Positions 1-8,082 of a DNA stretch of 64,000 bases are shown piece after piece (position 1 is the first letter of the stretch; each line of letters begins with the position of its first letter). The notes beneath the pieces are model-generated. The model saw only the letters and a list, made by a program, of their open reading frames with translations. It had not been told where the DNA came from and made no database searches. Source of the stretch: Microbacterium sp. MYb54. GTDB taxonomy: Bacteria; Actinomycetota; Actinomycetes; Actinomycetales; Microbacteriaceae. The stretch spans positions 186,001-250,000 of the forward strand of contig NZ_PCPA01000003.1 in NCBI RefSeq assembly GCF_002979515.1, written 5' to 3'. The translations under genes and the position numbers were made by a program.

Positions 1-290
1 AGCAGCATGATCGGCACCTGCACCACGAGGAAGATCAGCACGCGGCCGAACGCCTCCCAGAACTGCGGGTCGGTGAGCGCACGGACGTAGTTGTCCAGCC
101 CGACGAACGCGGTCCCGCCGATGAGCTTCTCCTGGAAGAAGCTGAGGTAGAGCGCATAGGCGAGGGGTGTCAGGAACACCAGGGCGAAGACGACCATGAA
201 CGGGCCGACGAAGGCCCAGCCCTTCCAGTCGCGCTTGTCGCGGCGCCGGATGCCGCGGGCACCCAGGGCAGCGGGGATTTCAGTCGTCAT
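1..290 (-). CDS. Sugar ABC transporter permease, MalF/UgpA type (N-terminal part)
   Basis: Inner-membrane permease subunit of a binding-protein-dependent sugar importer. The visible 96 residues start with a basic cytoplasmic tail (RRRDKRDWKG), then a first membrane helix (WAFVGPFMVVFALVFLTPLAYALYL), then the FVGLDNYVRAL segment that in this family follows helix 1, then the start of helix 2. The rest of the gene lies beyond the left edge, so the EAA loop cannot be seen. The start ATG at 290 has an AAGGA site upstream. It is divergent from a LacI regulator and the shared intergenic region carries two operator copies, so it is probably sugar-inducible. The substrate cannot be told from this part. 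Confidence 0.9.
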   Translation of the reverse strand, partial: MTTEIPAALGARGIRRRDKRDWKGWAFVGPFMVVFALVFLTPLAYALYLSFFQEKLIGGTAFVGLDNYVRALTDPQFWEAFGRVLIFLVVQVPIML

Positions 291-330
291 CGACGAGTCC
301 TTCTCAAGATCCGGGCGCATCGTGCGCCGT

Positions 331-382
331 GTGTCAACGTCAACATATTGGATCGACTGGTAGTGTGTCAACGTCAACATAT
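331..382. promoter_or_regulatory. Duplicated LacI-type operator between permease and lacI genes
   Basis: An identical 18-base sequence occurs at 331-348 and 365-382, 34 bases apart. Each copy holds the imperfect dyad TGTnnACGTnnACA, and the central ACGT is itself a palindrome, as is common for LacI-family sites. A TAGTGT -10-like hexamer (361-366) lies between the copies, so regulator binding could block both divergent promoters and allow looping between sites. Assignment to the adjacent regulator is inferred from position. Confidence 0.75.
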
Positions 383-392
383 GAGGGGATGG

Positions 393-1436
393 GTGATCGT
401 GATCCCAGAGCATCCGACAGAGGCGCCGACGCGTCGACGTGAGCCCTCGATGGAAGACGTCGCCCGTGAGGCGGGTGTTTCCGGCCAGACCGTTTCTCGC
501 GTCGTCAACGCCAGAGGCTATGTCGGCGCCGCCACACGCGAGCGCGTCGAGGCGGCCATGCACAGCCTCGGGTACCGCCCCAACAGTGCTGCCCGCGCGT
601 TGCGGTCAGGGCGCTTCCGCACGATCGGCGTCGTGATGTTCTCGTTCAGCTCGTACGGCAATCAGCGCACACTCGATGCGATCGCGGTGCGCGCCGCGCA
701 GCTCGGCTACGCCCTCACCCTCATCCCCGTCGAATCGAGCGCCGGAGAGACCGTGGCAGGCGCGTTCCGACGGCTCGAAGAGCACGCGGTCGACGGCATC
801 ATCATCGTGATCGAGGCGCATCAGCTCGACGAGGCCGACATCGAGATCCCGGAGGCGCTTCCGGTCGTGTTCGTCGACTCGAACCGCGGCGAGACGCATC
901 CGTTCGTCGACACCGATCAGGCCCAGGGCGCACGGCTCGCGACGGAGCACCTGCTCGAACTCGGCCACGACACGGTATGGCACGTCACCGGTCCCGCGCG
1001 CTCGTACTCCGCCGAGCGTCGCCGCGAGGCGTGGCGGGAGACCCTCGAGAAGCACGGGCGGGCGGTACCGGAGCCGCTCGCGGGGGATTGGACGGCGTCA
1101 TCCGGCTACGAGGCCGGTGTCGAACTGCGGGAGATCGACGGAGTCACCGCCGTCTTCGCAGCGAACGACCAGATGGCGATCGGCGTTCTGCGCGCCTTCC
1201 GCGAGGTCGGGCGCGACGTGCCGGAAGACGTCAGCATCGTCGGGTTCGACGGTTTGCCCGATGCCGCACAGCTGTGGCCGCCGCTGACGACCGTGCAGCA
1301 GCATCCGGAACGCGTGGGGGCGCTCGCGGTCGACGCGCTGCTCGCCGAGCTCGACGGGGTCGAGCGTCAGCAGACACCGCTCGTGGGCACCGAGCTCATC
1401 GTGCGCGAGAGCACGGCGGCGCCGCGCAGGCGCTGA
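393..1436 (+). CDS. LacI family transcriptional regulator
   Basis: Sugar-responsive repressor. An N-terminal helix-turn-helix (MEDVAREAGVSGQTVSRVVN) and hinge helix (YRPNSAARALRSGR) are followed by a periplasmic-binding-protein-like effector domain that ends with the family's GFDGLPDAAQLWPPLTTVQQ segment. It is divergent from a sugar ABC permease gene, which is its likely target. The start is uncertain: GTG at 393 is chosen because TGAGG at 382-386 lies 6 bases upstream and a TAGTGT -10 lies at 361-366. ATG 381 and ATG 348 are in frame but lie inside the operator copies and lack a ribosome site. The stop codon is part of a short tandem duplication. Confidence 0.9.
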   Translation: MIVIPEHPTEAPTRRREPSMEDVAREAGVSGQTVSRVVNARGYVGAATRERVEAAMHSLGYRPNSAARALRSGRFRTIGVVMFSFSSYGNQRTLDAIAVRAAQLGYALTLIPVESSAGETVAGAFRRLEEHAVDGIIIVIEAHQLDEADIEIPEALPVVFVDSNRGETHPFVDTDQAQGARLATEHLLELGHDTVWHVTGPARSYSAERRREAWRETLEKHGRAVPEPLAGDWTASSGYEAGVELREIDGVTAVFAANDQMAIGVLRAFREVGRDVPEDVSIVGFDGLPDAAQLWPPLTTVQQHPERVGALAVDALLAELDGVERQQTPLVGTELIVRESTAAPRRR

Positions 1437-1465
1437 GTGCCGCGGAAGCGCTGAGTGCCGGGGAG
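1431..1465. repeat. 18-base tandem duplication over the lacI stop codon
   Basis: CGCTGAGTGCCGCGGAAG at 1431-1448 is followed directly by a near copy at 1449-1465. The lacI stop codon TGA (1434-1436) lies in the first copy. A third fragment (GTGCTGAGG) follows. Confidence 0.7.
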
Positions 1466-1474
1466 TGCTGAGGC

Positions 1475-1828
1475 TCAGCGCCAGATGACGGCGAGGCCCG
1501 CGTTCAGGAGCGCCAGGATGCCGATCAGCCAGAACACTGCGGGCGGCACGGTCTCGCCGCGCTTCTGACGCGCGGAACCGATGCCCAGCAGGGCGCCGAT
1601 GACGAGCAGAACCACCAGCTTGACGCCGATCTTGACGTAGTTCAGGTCGTACTCGATACCCCACGGTGCGGCGAGAGCGAGGCCAGCGACACCCGCGATG
1701 GCGAGGCCGTAGTCCATGATCTTCGTGATCTGGCGCTTGCCGCCGAACGCCTGCGCGGCCCAGGCGCCGAACAGCACGGCGAAGCCGATGAGGTGGATGA
1801 ACACGACGACGTGGCGGAGAGTCTCCAT
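1475..1828 (-). CDS. Small integral membrane protein, function unknown
   Basis: A 117-residue protein with four predicted membrane helices: about residues 5-25, 38-55, 63-83 and 96-114. A conserved-looking motif FGAWAAQAFGGKRQITKIMDYG lies between helices 1 and 2, and the C-terminus is short (AVIWR). I do not recognise a catalytic motif. It lies 53 bases downstream of ribH on the same strand but probably has its own promoter: TACGGT (1835-1840) is exactly 6 bases from the ATG and there is no Shine-Dalgarno site, which suggests a leaderless transcript. A role in riboflavin metabolism is therefore not implied. Confidence 0.75.
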   Translation of the reverse strand: METLRHVVVFIHLIGFAVLFGAWAAQAFGGKRQITKIMDYGLAIAGVAGLALAAPWGIEYDLNYVKIGVKLVVLLVIGALLGIGSARQKRGETVPPAVFWLIGILALLNAGLAVIWR

Positions 1829-1881
1829 GCACTCACCGTACGAGTGAGGTGAGGTCTGCCGCTAGCAAGGGCAGGCTGACC

Positions 1882-2355
1882 TCAGCCGCGCAGCTCCCGG
1901 GTCACGAGGGCCGTGCGCAGTGCAGCGTCGGCTGCCTCGGCACCCTTGTCCTCCTTGGAGCCTTCGAGACCCGCACGATCGAGGCCCTGCTGCTCGTCGT
2001 CGAGGGTGAGCACGCCGAATCCGACCGGCTTGCCGGCATCGAGGGCGACGCGGGTGAGGCCGTCGGTGGTCGCCGCCGACACGTACTCGAAGTGCGGGGT
2101 CCCGCCGCGGATGATCACGCCGAGAGCGACGACCGCGTCCGCTCCGCCGGCGAATGCCGCCTGCGCGGCGATCGCGAGCTCGAAGGATCCGGGCACTCGC
2201 ACCAGGCGGTGGGTGGCCTGCGCCGCATCCAGCACCCGCTCCGCGCCGGCGATCAGGCCGTTCGAGATCGTCTCGTGCCAGGTGCCGGCGACGATGACGA
2301 CGTTCAGCCCGCGTCCGTCGATGTTCCCGGTCTCGGGTGCTCCTGCGCCGCTCAT
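1882..2355 (-). CDS. ribH: 6,7-dimethyl-8-ribityllumazine synthase
   Basis: Condenses 5-amino-6-ribitylaminouracil with 3,4-dihydroxy-2-butanone 4-phosphate to give lumazine, the penultimate riboflavin step; the family forms hollow icosahedral or pentameric assemblies. The 157 residues have the normal length. Visible hallmarks are the substrate-binding VPGSFELAIAAQ (about 54-65), GVIIRGGTPHFEYV (79-92, with the catalytic histidine H88) and PVGFGVLT. It is the last gene of the rib operon; its ATG overlaps the ribBA stop by four bases (ATGA), so translation is probably coupled. Confidence 0.97.
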   Translation of the reverse strand: MSGAGAPETGNIDGRGLNVVIVAGTWHETISNGLIAGAERVLDAAQATHRLVRVPGSFELAIAAQAAFAGGADAVVALGVIIRGGTPHFEYVSAATTDGLTRVALDAGKPVGFGVLTLDDEQQGLDRAGLEGSKEDKGAEAADAALRTALVTRELRG

Positions 2356-3620
2356 TTCTCGTCCCTTCCGTGGGCGAGCGCCTCTGCGAGGGCCGCTTCG
2401 CCGATGATGTGACCCATCCGGTCACGCTTGGTCTCGAGGTACTGGTGGTTGTTCGGTCCGACGCCGACGATCAGCGGCACCTGCTCGATCACGTCGAGCC
2501 CGAGTTCGCGCAGCTGCTCGACCTTGTCGGTGTTGTTCGTGAGCAGACGCACCTTCGACACGCCCAGGTCGGCGAGGATCCCGGCAGCCGCGGCGTAGTC
2601 GCGGGCATCCGCCGGCAGTCCGAGCGCGAGGTTGGCGTCGACCGTGTCGAGCCCCTCCTCTTGCAGGCTGTAGGCGCGCAGCTTGTTGATGAGGCCGATT
2701 CCTCGTCCCTCGTGGCCGCGCATGTAGATCACGATGCCGTCCTCTTTCTCGATCGCGTCGAGCGCGGCGTCGAGCTGCGGCCCGCACTCGCACTTCAGCG
2801 AGCCGAACGCTTCGCCGGTGAGGCATTCGGAGTGCACGCGCACGAGAGCGGTGTCGCCGGGCTCGCCCGAGACGACCGCGATGTGGTCGGTGCCGGTGAC
2901 GCGATCCTTGTAGGCGAGGAAGCGGAAGGTGCCGTGCGTTGTCGGCACGGTGGCGTCGGCGCGCAGGCTCACTCGGCGGCCGCGGTGCGCGCCGGATGTC
3001 GCGCCCTCCGGGTCGATCTCGTTGAGGTGGGCGATGAGCTGCTCGATGGTGATGACGGGCACGCCGTCGCGGGCGCCGAGTTCGAGCAGGCCAGGAAGAC
3101 GCATCATGCTGCCGTCTTCGGCGACCACCTCGGCGATCGCACCGACCGGGTGGAGACCGGCGAGCTTCATGAGCTCGACAGCTGCCTCGGTGTGACCGCT
3201 GCGCTCACGCACGCCGCCGTCGACGGCGCGCAGCGGCAGCACGTGACCGGGGCGGATGACGCTCGTCGACGTCGAGTCCGGGTTCGCCAGCACGTTCAGC
3301 GTGTGGGCCCGATCGTGGGCGCTGATTCCGGTCGTGACGCCGTGGGCCGCATCGACGCTCACCGTGTAGGCGGTCGAACGGGCATCTTCGCTGGCGGCGA
3401 CCATCGGCGGCAGATTCAGATGGTCGGCCAGGTCGGTGGGCATCGGGGCGCAGATGAACCCCGACGACCACCGCACCGTCCAGGCCACCCACTCCGGGGT
3501 CGCGAGCTCGGCCGACAGGATCACATCGCCCTCGTTCTCGCGGTTCTCGTCATCGGCGACGAGAACGGGACGCCCGGCGCGCAGCGCGTCCAGGGCCTCG
3601 GGGATCGTGGAAAGGCTCAT
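2352..3620 (-). CDS. ribBA: Bifunctional 3,4-DHBP synthase / GTP cyclohydrolase II
   Basis: Supplies both early precursors of riboflavin. The N-terminal RibB half (about residues 1-200) makes 3,4-dihydroxy-2-butanone 4-phosphate from ribulose 5-phosphate and carries the acidic metal-binding signature DDENRENEGD (23-32). The C-terminal RibA half opens GTP and carries the zinc-binding cysteines in HSECLTGEAFGSLKCECG and the RGHEGRGIGL motif. The 422 residues are normal for a RibBA fusion. ATG 3620 is chosen because AAGGAGG precedes it; longer in-frame extensions run into the ribE gene. It overlaps ribE by four bases upstream and ribH by four downstream. Confidence 0.97.
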   Translation of the reverse strand: MSLSTIPEALDALRAGRPVLVADDENRENEGDVILSAELATPEWVAWTVRWSSGFICAPMPTDLADHLNLPPMVAASEDARSTAYTVSVDAAHGVTTGISAHDRAHTLNVLANPDSTSTSVIRPGHVLPLRAVDGGVRERSGHTEAAVELMKLAGLHPVGAIAEVVAEDGSMMRLPGLLELGARDGVPVITIEQLIAHLNEIDPEGATSGAHRGRRVSLRADATVPTTHGTFRFLAYKDRVTGTDHIAVVSGEPGDTALVRVHSECLTGEAFGSLKCECGPQLDAALDAIEKEDGIVIYMRGHEGRGIGLINKLRAYSLQEEGLDTVDANLALGLPADARDYAAAAGILADLGVSKVRLLTNNTDKVEQLRELGLDVIEQVPLIVGVGPNNHQYLETKRDRMGHIIGEAALAEALAHGRDEK

Positions 3621-4246
3621 CGCGAGCCTCCTTCCGGTGCGGCGCGGAACGCGAGCAGGCGCTCGACGTGACGGGCGAGGATGTCGGTCTCCAGGTTCAC
3701 GCGGTCGCCGACCGCGCGCATGCCGAGGGTGGTCGCGGCGAGGGTCTCCGGGATCAGGGAGACCTCGAACCAGGGGGACGGGTCGGCGGGGGCGCTGACG
3801 GCGCTCACGGTCAGGGAGGTGCCGTCGACCGAGATCGAACCCTTGTCGACGACGAGCGGGGCGAGGTCGGTCGGCAGGCTGATGCGCAGCACGCTCCACT
3901 GCGCGCCCGGTCGCACCTCGAGCACGTCGCCGACGCCGTCGACATGGCCCTGCACGATGTGTCCGCCGAGCCGCGCGCCGACCGGCATCGCCTTCTCGAT
4001 GTTCACTCGGGTGCCGATGGATGCCGACCCGATCGCGGCGACGTCGAGCGTCTGCTTCATCACGTCGGTGTCGAAGGTGTCGGAGGTCGAGCCGACCACT
4101 GTCAGGCAGACGCCCGAGACGGCGATGGACTCGCCGTGCACGGCATCCGCGGCGGCGCGAGGGGAGCGCACGGTCAGGCGCCAGCCGTCGCCCGCGGGTG
4201 CGATCGCGGTGATCTCGCCCATCTCCTCGATGATTCCGGTGAACAT
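3617..4246 (-). CDS. ribE: Riboflavin synthase, alpha chain
   Basis: Dismutates two lumazine molecules into riboflavin and a pyrimidine that is recycled. The 209 residues show the two internal lumazine-binding repeats: the first opens with the characteristic MFTGIIEEMG and contains SGVCLTV; the second begins near GGHIVQGHVDGVG and contains DGTSLTV. Its ATG shares one base with the ribD stop (TGATG), and its own stop overlaps the ribBA start by four bases. This is the alpha-subunit type and is separate from lumazine synthase (ribH). Confidence 0.97.
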   Translation of the reverse strand: MFTGIIEEMGEITAIAPAGDGWRLTVRSPRAAADAVHGESIAVSGVCLTVVGSTSDTFDTDVMKQTLDVAAIGSASIGTRVNIEKAMPVGARLGGHIVQGHVDGVGDVLEVRPGAQWSVLRISLPTDLAPLVVDKGSISVDGTSLTVSAVSAPADPSPWFEVSLIPETLAATTLGMRAVGDRVNLETDILARHVERLLAFRAAPEGGSR

Positions 4247-5307
4247 CAGGCGGCTCCTTCGTTCTGAGGATCTGTGTCGTTCTGAGGATCTGTGACTTGG
4301 ACAGGGTGCGCGATCGCGAGCAGGTCGTCGCCGAGGGGCACCCACTCCTCGACGGTCAGGCGGCGTGCTTCGTCGATGGATCCGACCCCGATGTCGGTCA
4401 GGGCGAGTCGGCGCCCGCCGAGCAGCACAGGGGCGATGTAGGCGAGCACGCGGTCGGCGAGCCCCGCCTCGATGAAGGCGCTGGCGAGCGTCGGACCGCC
4501 CTCGACGAACAGGCTCTGCACACCGCGGGCGTGCAGGTCTGCCACGACCGCATGCAGGTCGTGGGTGTCGAAGAACAGCGGGGTGTGCGGATGCCGGTGC
4601 ACCGCGGCATCCGCCGGAGTGGGCCGTGACCCGATGATCACCGGGATCGGCTGGTGCGGCAGCAGGGCGTCGCTGTCGCGCGCCGTGAGGGCAGGATCGT
4701 CGGCGAGGACGGTCCCGATGCCGACCGCGATGGCGTCGGCCTCCGCGCGGCGGCGGTGCACGTCGGCGCGGGCGGCCGGTCCCGTGATCCACTGGCTCGA
4801 TCCGTCGTCGGCGGCCGCACGGCCGTCGAGGCTCTGGGCCCACTTGACCGTGATGTGCGGGCGCCCGAGACGCTGGGCCGTGAGCCAGCCGTCGATCAGA
4901 GCCTGCGCGGCATCCGCCTGCTCGCCGGCCTCGACGTCGACGCCGGCGGCACGCAGCCGTTCGGCGCCGCCGCCCGAGGCGACCCCTGGGTCATCGAGCG
5001 CGTAGACCACGCGCGAGACACCGGCTTCGATGAGCGCGACAGCGCAGGGTCCGGTACGTCCGGTGTGGTTGCAGGGCTCGAGGGTGACGACGGCTGTGGC
5101 ACCGGTGGCAGCACCCGAGGCGAGCTTCGAGAGCGCGTCGACCTCCGCGTGCGGGGTGCCCGCGCCGTGGTGCCAGCCCTCCGCGAGGACCGTGCCGTCG
5201 GGGGAGAGGATGACCGCGCCGACCTGCGGGTTCGCCCCGCGCGGTCCGCGGGTGGCGAGCTGGAGCGCGCGGTCCATCGCGCTGCGCTCTGCCGCGTTCA
5301 CTGCCAT
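4246..5307 (-). CDS. ribD: Bifunctional riboflavin biosynthesis deaminase/reductase
   Basis: Deaminates and then reduces the pyrimidine made by GTP cyclohydrolase II. The N-terminal cytidine-deaminase-like domain has the zinc site HAE (H53, E55) and PCNHTGRTGPC (C79, C88). The C-terminal reductase domain has KWAQSLDGR, SQWITG and the GGPTLASAF turn. First gene of the rib operon, with AGGAGG eight bases upstream of the ATG and an FMN riboswitch in its leader. The last 16 residues carry a duplicated TDPQN motif encoded by an 18-base tandem repeat, probably a recent slippage product outside the fold. Confidence 0.97.
   Translation of the reverse strand: MAVNAAERSAMDRALQLATRGPRGANPQVGAVILSPDGTVLAEGWHHGAGTPHAEVDALSKLASGAATGATAVVTLEPCNHTGRTGPCAVALIEAGVSRVVYALDDPGVASGGGAERLRAAGVDVEAGEQADAAQALIDGWLTAQRLGRPHITVKWAQSLDGRAAADDGSSQWITGPAARADVHRRRAEADAIAVGIGTVLADDPALTARDSDALLPHQPIPVIIGSRPTPADAAVHRHPHTPLFFDTHDLHAVVADLHARGVQSLFVEGGPTLASAFIEAGLADRVLAYIAPVLLGGRRLALTDIGVGSIDEARRLTVEEWVPLGDDLLAIAHPVQVTDPQNDTDPQNEGAA
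4260..4294. repeat. 18-base tandem repeat in the ribD 3' end
   Basis: CGTTCTGAGGATCTGTGT at 4260-4277 is followed by a copy differing only at its end (4278-4294). On the coding strand it specifies two TDPQN units just before the ribD stop. The length is a multiple of three, so the reading frame is kept. Confidence 0.8.
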
Positions 5308-5372
5308 CCGTCGTCCTCCTCTGAGGCTCCAGGGGCGAGAGGGGGTGGCGGAACGGACGCACGTATGCGCCT

Positions 5373-5513
5373 CGTGCTGCCTCCCTTCCGGACTAGCGAG
5401 GTCTCCCTCACATCACCGTCGGTCCCGGAATTCCACCGGATCGGCATCCCGATCTCTCGAGACGCTCGCGGACTGTCACCGCCGGTTCGGATTCTCACCG
5501 ACCCCGGAGCACG
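5373..5513 (-). promoter_or_regulatory. FMN riboswitch (RFN element) of the rib operon
   Basis: On the minus strand the leader contains the conserved RFN segments in order: the closing-stem half CGTGCT (5513-5508), GGGGTCGGTGAGAATCCGAA, CCGGCGGTGACAGTCCGCGA, then GGTGGAATTCCGGGACCGACGGT, then AGTCCGGAAGGGAGGCAGCACG, whose AGCACG (5378-5373) closes stem P1. FMN binding is known to shut off rib operons through such elements. The 65 bases before the ribD start hold its Shine-Dalgarno site and no obvious U-tract terminator, so control may be at translation initiation. Confidence 0.95.
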
Positions 5514-5524
5514 TTGTTGCTCTG

Positions 5525-5530
5525 AGTGTA
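5525..5530 (-). promoter_or_regulatory. Probable -10 box of the rib operon
   Basis: TACACT on the minus strand would place the transcript start near 5518, five bases before the first paired base of the FMN aptamer. No convincing -35 hexamer is visible. Confidence 0.5.
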
Positions 5531-5594
5531 CTCAACGCGTCTGGACACATTTCATTCCAAGACATGGACAGGCAGCACGGAGAAGCGGTAGCCG

Positions 5595-6458
5595 TCACTT
5601 CAGCAGTCGCGAGAGCCGCCGGTCGGCGAGCACCTTGCCGCCGGTCTGGCAGGTGGGGCAGTACTCGAGCGAACGATCGGCGAAGAACACGCTGCGCACC
5701 GTGTCGCCGCACACCGGGCAGGCCTCTCCGCGGCGGGCATGCACCTGCATCCCACGGCGCTTGGCGTCTTTGAGATCGGCGGGCGGCTTGCCGGAGGCTT
5801 CGGCGACCGCCTCGGTCAGCGTCTCGCGCATGGCCTCGAACAGGCGGTCGATCTCCGCATCGTCGAGCTTTCCGGCGATCGCGTACGGCGACATGCGCGC
5901 GGCATGCAGGATCTCGTCGGAGTAGGCGTTGCCGATGCCCGCGATCACCGCCTGATCGCGAAGCAGCCCCTTGATCTGCATCCGCCGATCGTCGAGCAGC
6001 GCGGCGAACGCCTCGCGGGTGAACGAGGGGTCGAGCGGATCGGGACCGAGCCGGGTGATGCCCGGTACCTCCTGCGGATCGCGCACGACGTAGACGGCGA
6101 GCGATTTCTTGGTCCCCGCTTCGGTGAGGTCGAACCCGCTGCCGTCATCGAGAGCGATGCGCAGGGCGATGGGTGACTTGCCCGGCTTGATGAGCGTCGT
6201 GGGGAGCGTCTCGTACCAGCGCAGCCACCCGGCCTTCGCCAGGTGGAACACGAGGTGCAACTCGTCGCTGCAGGTGAGTACGACGAACTTGCCGAGACGC
6301 GCGGACGTGGTGATCGTGGCACCCTGCAGCGCGGTGATCTGCGGGTCGTAGGTCTTCAGCGCGGCGATCGCTGCGACGGTCGCCTTGGTGATGGTCCGAC
6401 CCACGGCGCGCTCGCCGAGGAAGGCGGTGAGTCCCTGCACTTCCGGCATCTCGGGCAT
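5595..6458 (-). CDS. Fpg/Nei family DNA glycosylase/AP lyase
   Basis: Base-excision repair enzyme that removes oxidised bases and nicks the abasic site. The start MPEMPEVQG gives the catalytic N-terminal Pro2 and Glu3 once Met is removed and matches the classical MPELPEVE layout, so ATG 6458 is preferred over 6449. Later come the H2TH region (IAGIGNAYSDEILHAARMSP) and a C-terminal zinc finger with CPVC and CPTC pairs and the sequence RSVFFADRSLEYCPTC. The 287 residues are normal. Whether it prefers 8-oxoguanine (Fpg) or oxidised pyrimidines (Nei) cannot be decided here. CAGGAT lies 6 bases upstream of the start, so it may be leaderless; an AGGA site is also present. Confidence 0.93.
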   Translation of the reverse strand: MPEMPEVQGLTAFLGERAVGRTITKATVAAIAALKTYDPQITALQGATITTSARLGKFVVLTCSDELHLVFHLAKAGWLRWYETLPTTLIKPGKSPIALRIALDDGSGFDLTEAGTKKSLAVYVVRDPQEVPGITRLGPDPLDPSFTREAFAALLDDRRMQIKGLLRDQAVIAGIGNAYSDEILHAARMSPYAIAGKLDDAEIDRLFEAMRETLTEAVAEASGKPPADLKDAKRRGMQVHARRGEACPVCGDTVRSVFFADRSLEYCPTCQTGGKVLADRRLSRLLK

Positions 6459-6502
6459 GCGTTCATCCTGCCATCCGCCGTCGACACTGGGCCAGCGGCA
6501 GC

Positions 6503-7117
6503 TCAGACGGCGCTGAGGAGAAGACGGATGCTGGCGGCGCGCAGATGCTCGACGGCCTCCAGGTCGCCACGAAGATACGCGATCAGGGCATTGAGGAAGA
6601 TTCCGTCGAACAGTGCGTACGCCGAAGACGGATCGACGACGGGAGTGCGTCCTTCGAGGGCGGAGAAGCGCTCGACGACGGCCCACACCATGTCGCTGAG
6701 GAGGGCGTCGATCGCGATGATCGTGTCGCGGAAGCCTGCATCGAACAGCGCCTGGTTGCGCAGGTCGTACCAGAGCCGGTGCATGTCGGCCTCATCGCGC
6801 AGCGTCGCGGCCATCTCGGCGCCGAATCGTTCGGCCAGCTCGGATCCGGTCTGCGACGACTCCACGATCGGGTCGTAGCGACGCGCGCATTCCGACTTGT
6901 ACTGCCAGATCGCTTGACCGATCAGGTCGTCCTTGTCCTCGAAGTAATAGTGCAGGAGTCCGTGGGAGAGCTCGGTATGGGCGGCGACATCACGCAGGCC
7001 GGTGCGGGCGAAGCCGCGTTCGGCGATCGCGGTCAGCGCGGCATCGGCGAGCTCGCGCCGACGGGCGGCGAACTTGTCGGTCCCTGCCTTCTCCGCGCGC
7101 GTCACGACATCGCTCAT
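6503..7117 (-). CDS. TetR family transcriptional regulator
   Basis: Ligand-responsive repressor of 204 residues. The N-terminal DNA-binding domain reads ALTAIAERGFARTGLRDVAAHTELSHGLLHYYFEDKDDLI (about residues 27-66), the usual TetR helix-turn-helix; the C-terminal ligand domain is of the common TetR_C type. GGAGGAGG precedes the ATG. It is divergent from a four-gene catabolic cluster (SDR to thiolase), and a perfect inverted repeat sits between them. It probably represses that cluster until a pathway acyl-CoA or substrate binds; the ligand is unknown. Confidence 0.93.
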   Translation of the reverse strand: MSDVVTRAEKAGTDKFAARRRELADAALTAIAERGFARTGLRDVAAHTELSHGLLHYYFEDKDDLIGQAIWQYKSECARRYDPIVESSQTGSELAERFGAEMAATLRDEADMHRLWYDLRNQALFDAGFRDTIIAIDALLSDMVWAVVERFSALEGRTPVVDPSSAYALFDGIFLNALIAYLRGDLEAVEHLRAASIRLLLSAV

Positions 7118-7173
7118 CAGGCCTCCTCCGGTCGGGATGTGAAGCGATCATACGCCCTGTGAGCACCGGAGAT

Positions 7174-7233
7174 CGACTGATTTGAACAGTCGTCCAAGTT
7201 TTCCTTGTCAAGTGTCCAGTTTTCTGATCTGCT
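7174..7233 (+). promoter_or_regulatory. TetR-type operator and promoter ahead of the SDR cluster
   Basis: CGACTG (7174-7179) and CAGTCG (7187-7192) form a perfect inverted repeat with a 7-base spacer, in the TetR/SDR intergenic region. Downstream, TTGTCA (7205-7210) and TCTGCT (7228-7233), separated by 17 bases, make a plausible -35/-10 pair for the SDR operon. The region is visibly more AT-rich than the flanking genes. Operator assignment is by position and symmetry only. Confidence 0.5.
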
Positions 7234-7271
7234 GTCCCCATCGCTTTCAACGACGAAAGGAACAGATCGAC

Positions 7272-8072
7272 ATGACCACTGATCTCACGGGGACTCGGGC
7301 CCTGATCACCGGCGGCGCGAAGGGGTTGGGGTTGCGCACCGCGCAGCTGCTCGCCGAGAGGGGAGCATCCGTCGTCCTGGCCGACGTCGACGCGACTGCC
7401 GGCGCCGCCGCCGCAGCGGCACTGACCGCCGACGGGCGCAACGCGAGCTTCGTCGCCCTCGACGTCACCGACGACGCTTCCTGGAGTCGTGCGATGGAGC
7501 AGGTCCGCACGGATCTCGGCGGCCTGGACGCTCTCGTCAACAACGCCGGCATCGAGATCTCCGACCTGTTCGTCGATCTCGACCCCGCGAACCTGCGCAA
7601 GATCCTGGATGTGAACGTGCTCGGCACCGCACTCGGTGTGAAGCACGCCTTCCGTGGGATGCGGCAGGACGACGGCACGGGAACCGGCGGGGCGATCGTG
7701 AACATCGCCTCGGTCGCCGCGACGATCGCGTTCCCCGGAATCGCGGCCTACTCCGCATCGAAGTCCGCCGTCGAGCGACTGACCAAGGTCGCGGCCGCGG
7801 AATCGGGGCGGCTCGGCTACGGCGTCCGCGTCAACACGGTGTGTCCCGGGCTCGTCCCGAACGCGATGGGAGCCCAGCTCGCCGGCGACATGGAGCGCCT
7901 CGGACTGTTCCCCTCTGCGCAGGATGCGGTCACCGCGGTCGTCGGGCTCACCCCGTCGGGGCGGCTTGCGACCGAAGACGACATCGCAGCGGGCATCGCC
8001 TTCCTGCTGTCGTCGGATGCGGCATTCGTCAACGGAACGACGCTGTCGATCGACGGCGCGATGGGGATGTGA
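7272..8072 (+). CDS. SDR family NAD(P)-dependent oxidoreductase
   Basis: Classical short-chain dehydrogenase/reductase of 266 residues, probably oxidising an alcohol or reducing a ketone. It has the nucleotide-binding motif TGGAKGLG (13-20), NNAG, the catalytic triad S147, Y160 and K164 (IASV...YSASK) and the C-terminal NGTTLSIDGAMG typical of the family. An aspartate (LADVD) at the end of strand 2 suggests NAD rather than NADP, by family knowledge. ATG 7272 has AAAGGA upstream. First gene of the TetR-controlled cluster; 10 bases separate it from the next gene. Confidence 0.92.
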   Translation: MTTDLTGTRALITGGAKGLGLRTAQLLAERGASVVLADVDATAGAAAAAALTADGRNASFVALDVTDDASWSRAMEQVRTDLGGLDALVNNAGIEISDLFVDLDPANLRKILDVNVLGTALGVKHAFRGMRQDDGTGTGGAIVNIASVAATIAFPGIAAYSASKSAVERLTKVAAAESGRLGYGVRVNTVCPGLVPNAMGAQLAGDMERLGLFPSAQDAVTAVVGLTPSGRLATEDDIAAGIAFLLSSDAAFVNGTTLSIDGAMGM

Positions 8073-8082
8073 GGGGAACATC

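Noticed and set aside
348..392. Longer start (ATG 348 or 381) for the first LacI regulator
   Set aside because: Both codons lie in the operator copies and lack a ribosome site; GTG 393 has TGAGG at good spacing. ATG 381 cannot be fully excluded.
2337..3671. 444-codon plus-strand frame opposite ribBA
   Set aside because: Antisense to a well-supported gene in an operon; no family resemblance.
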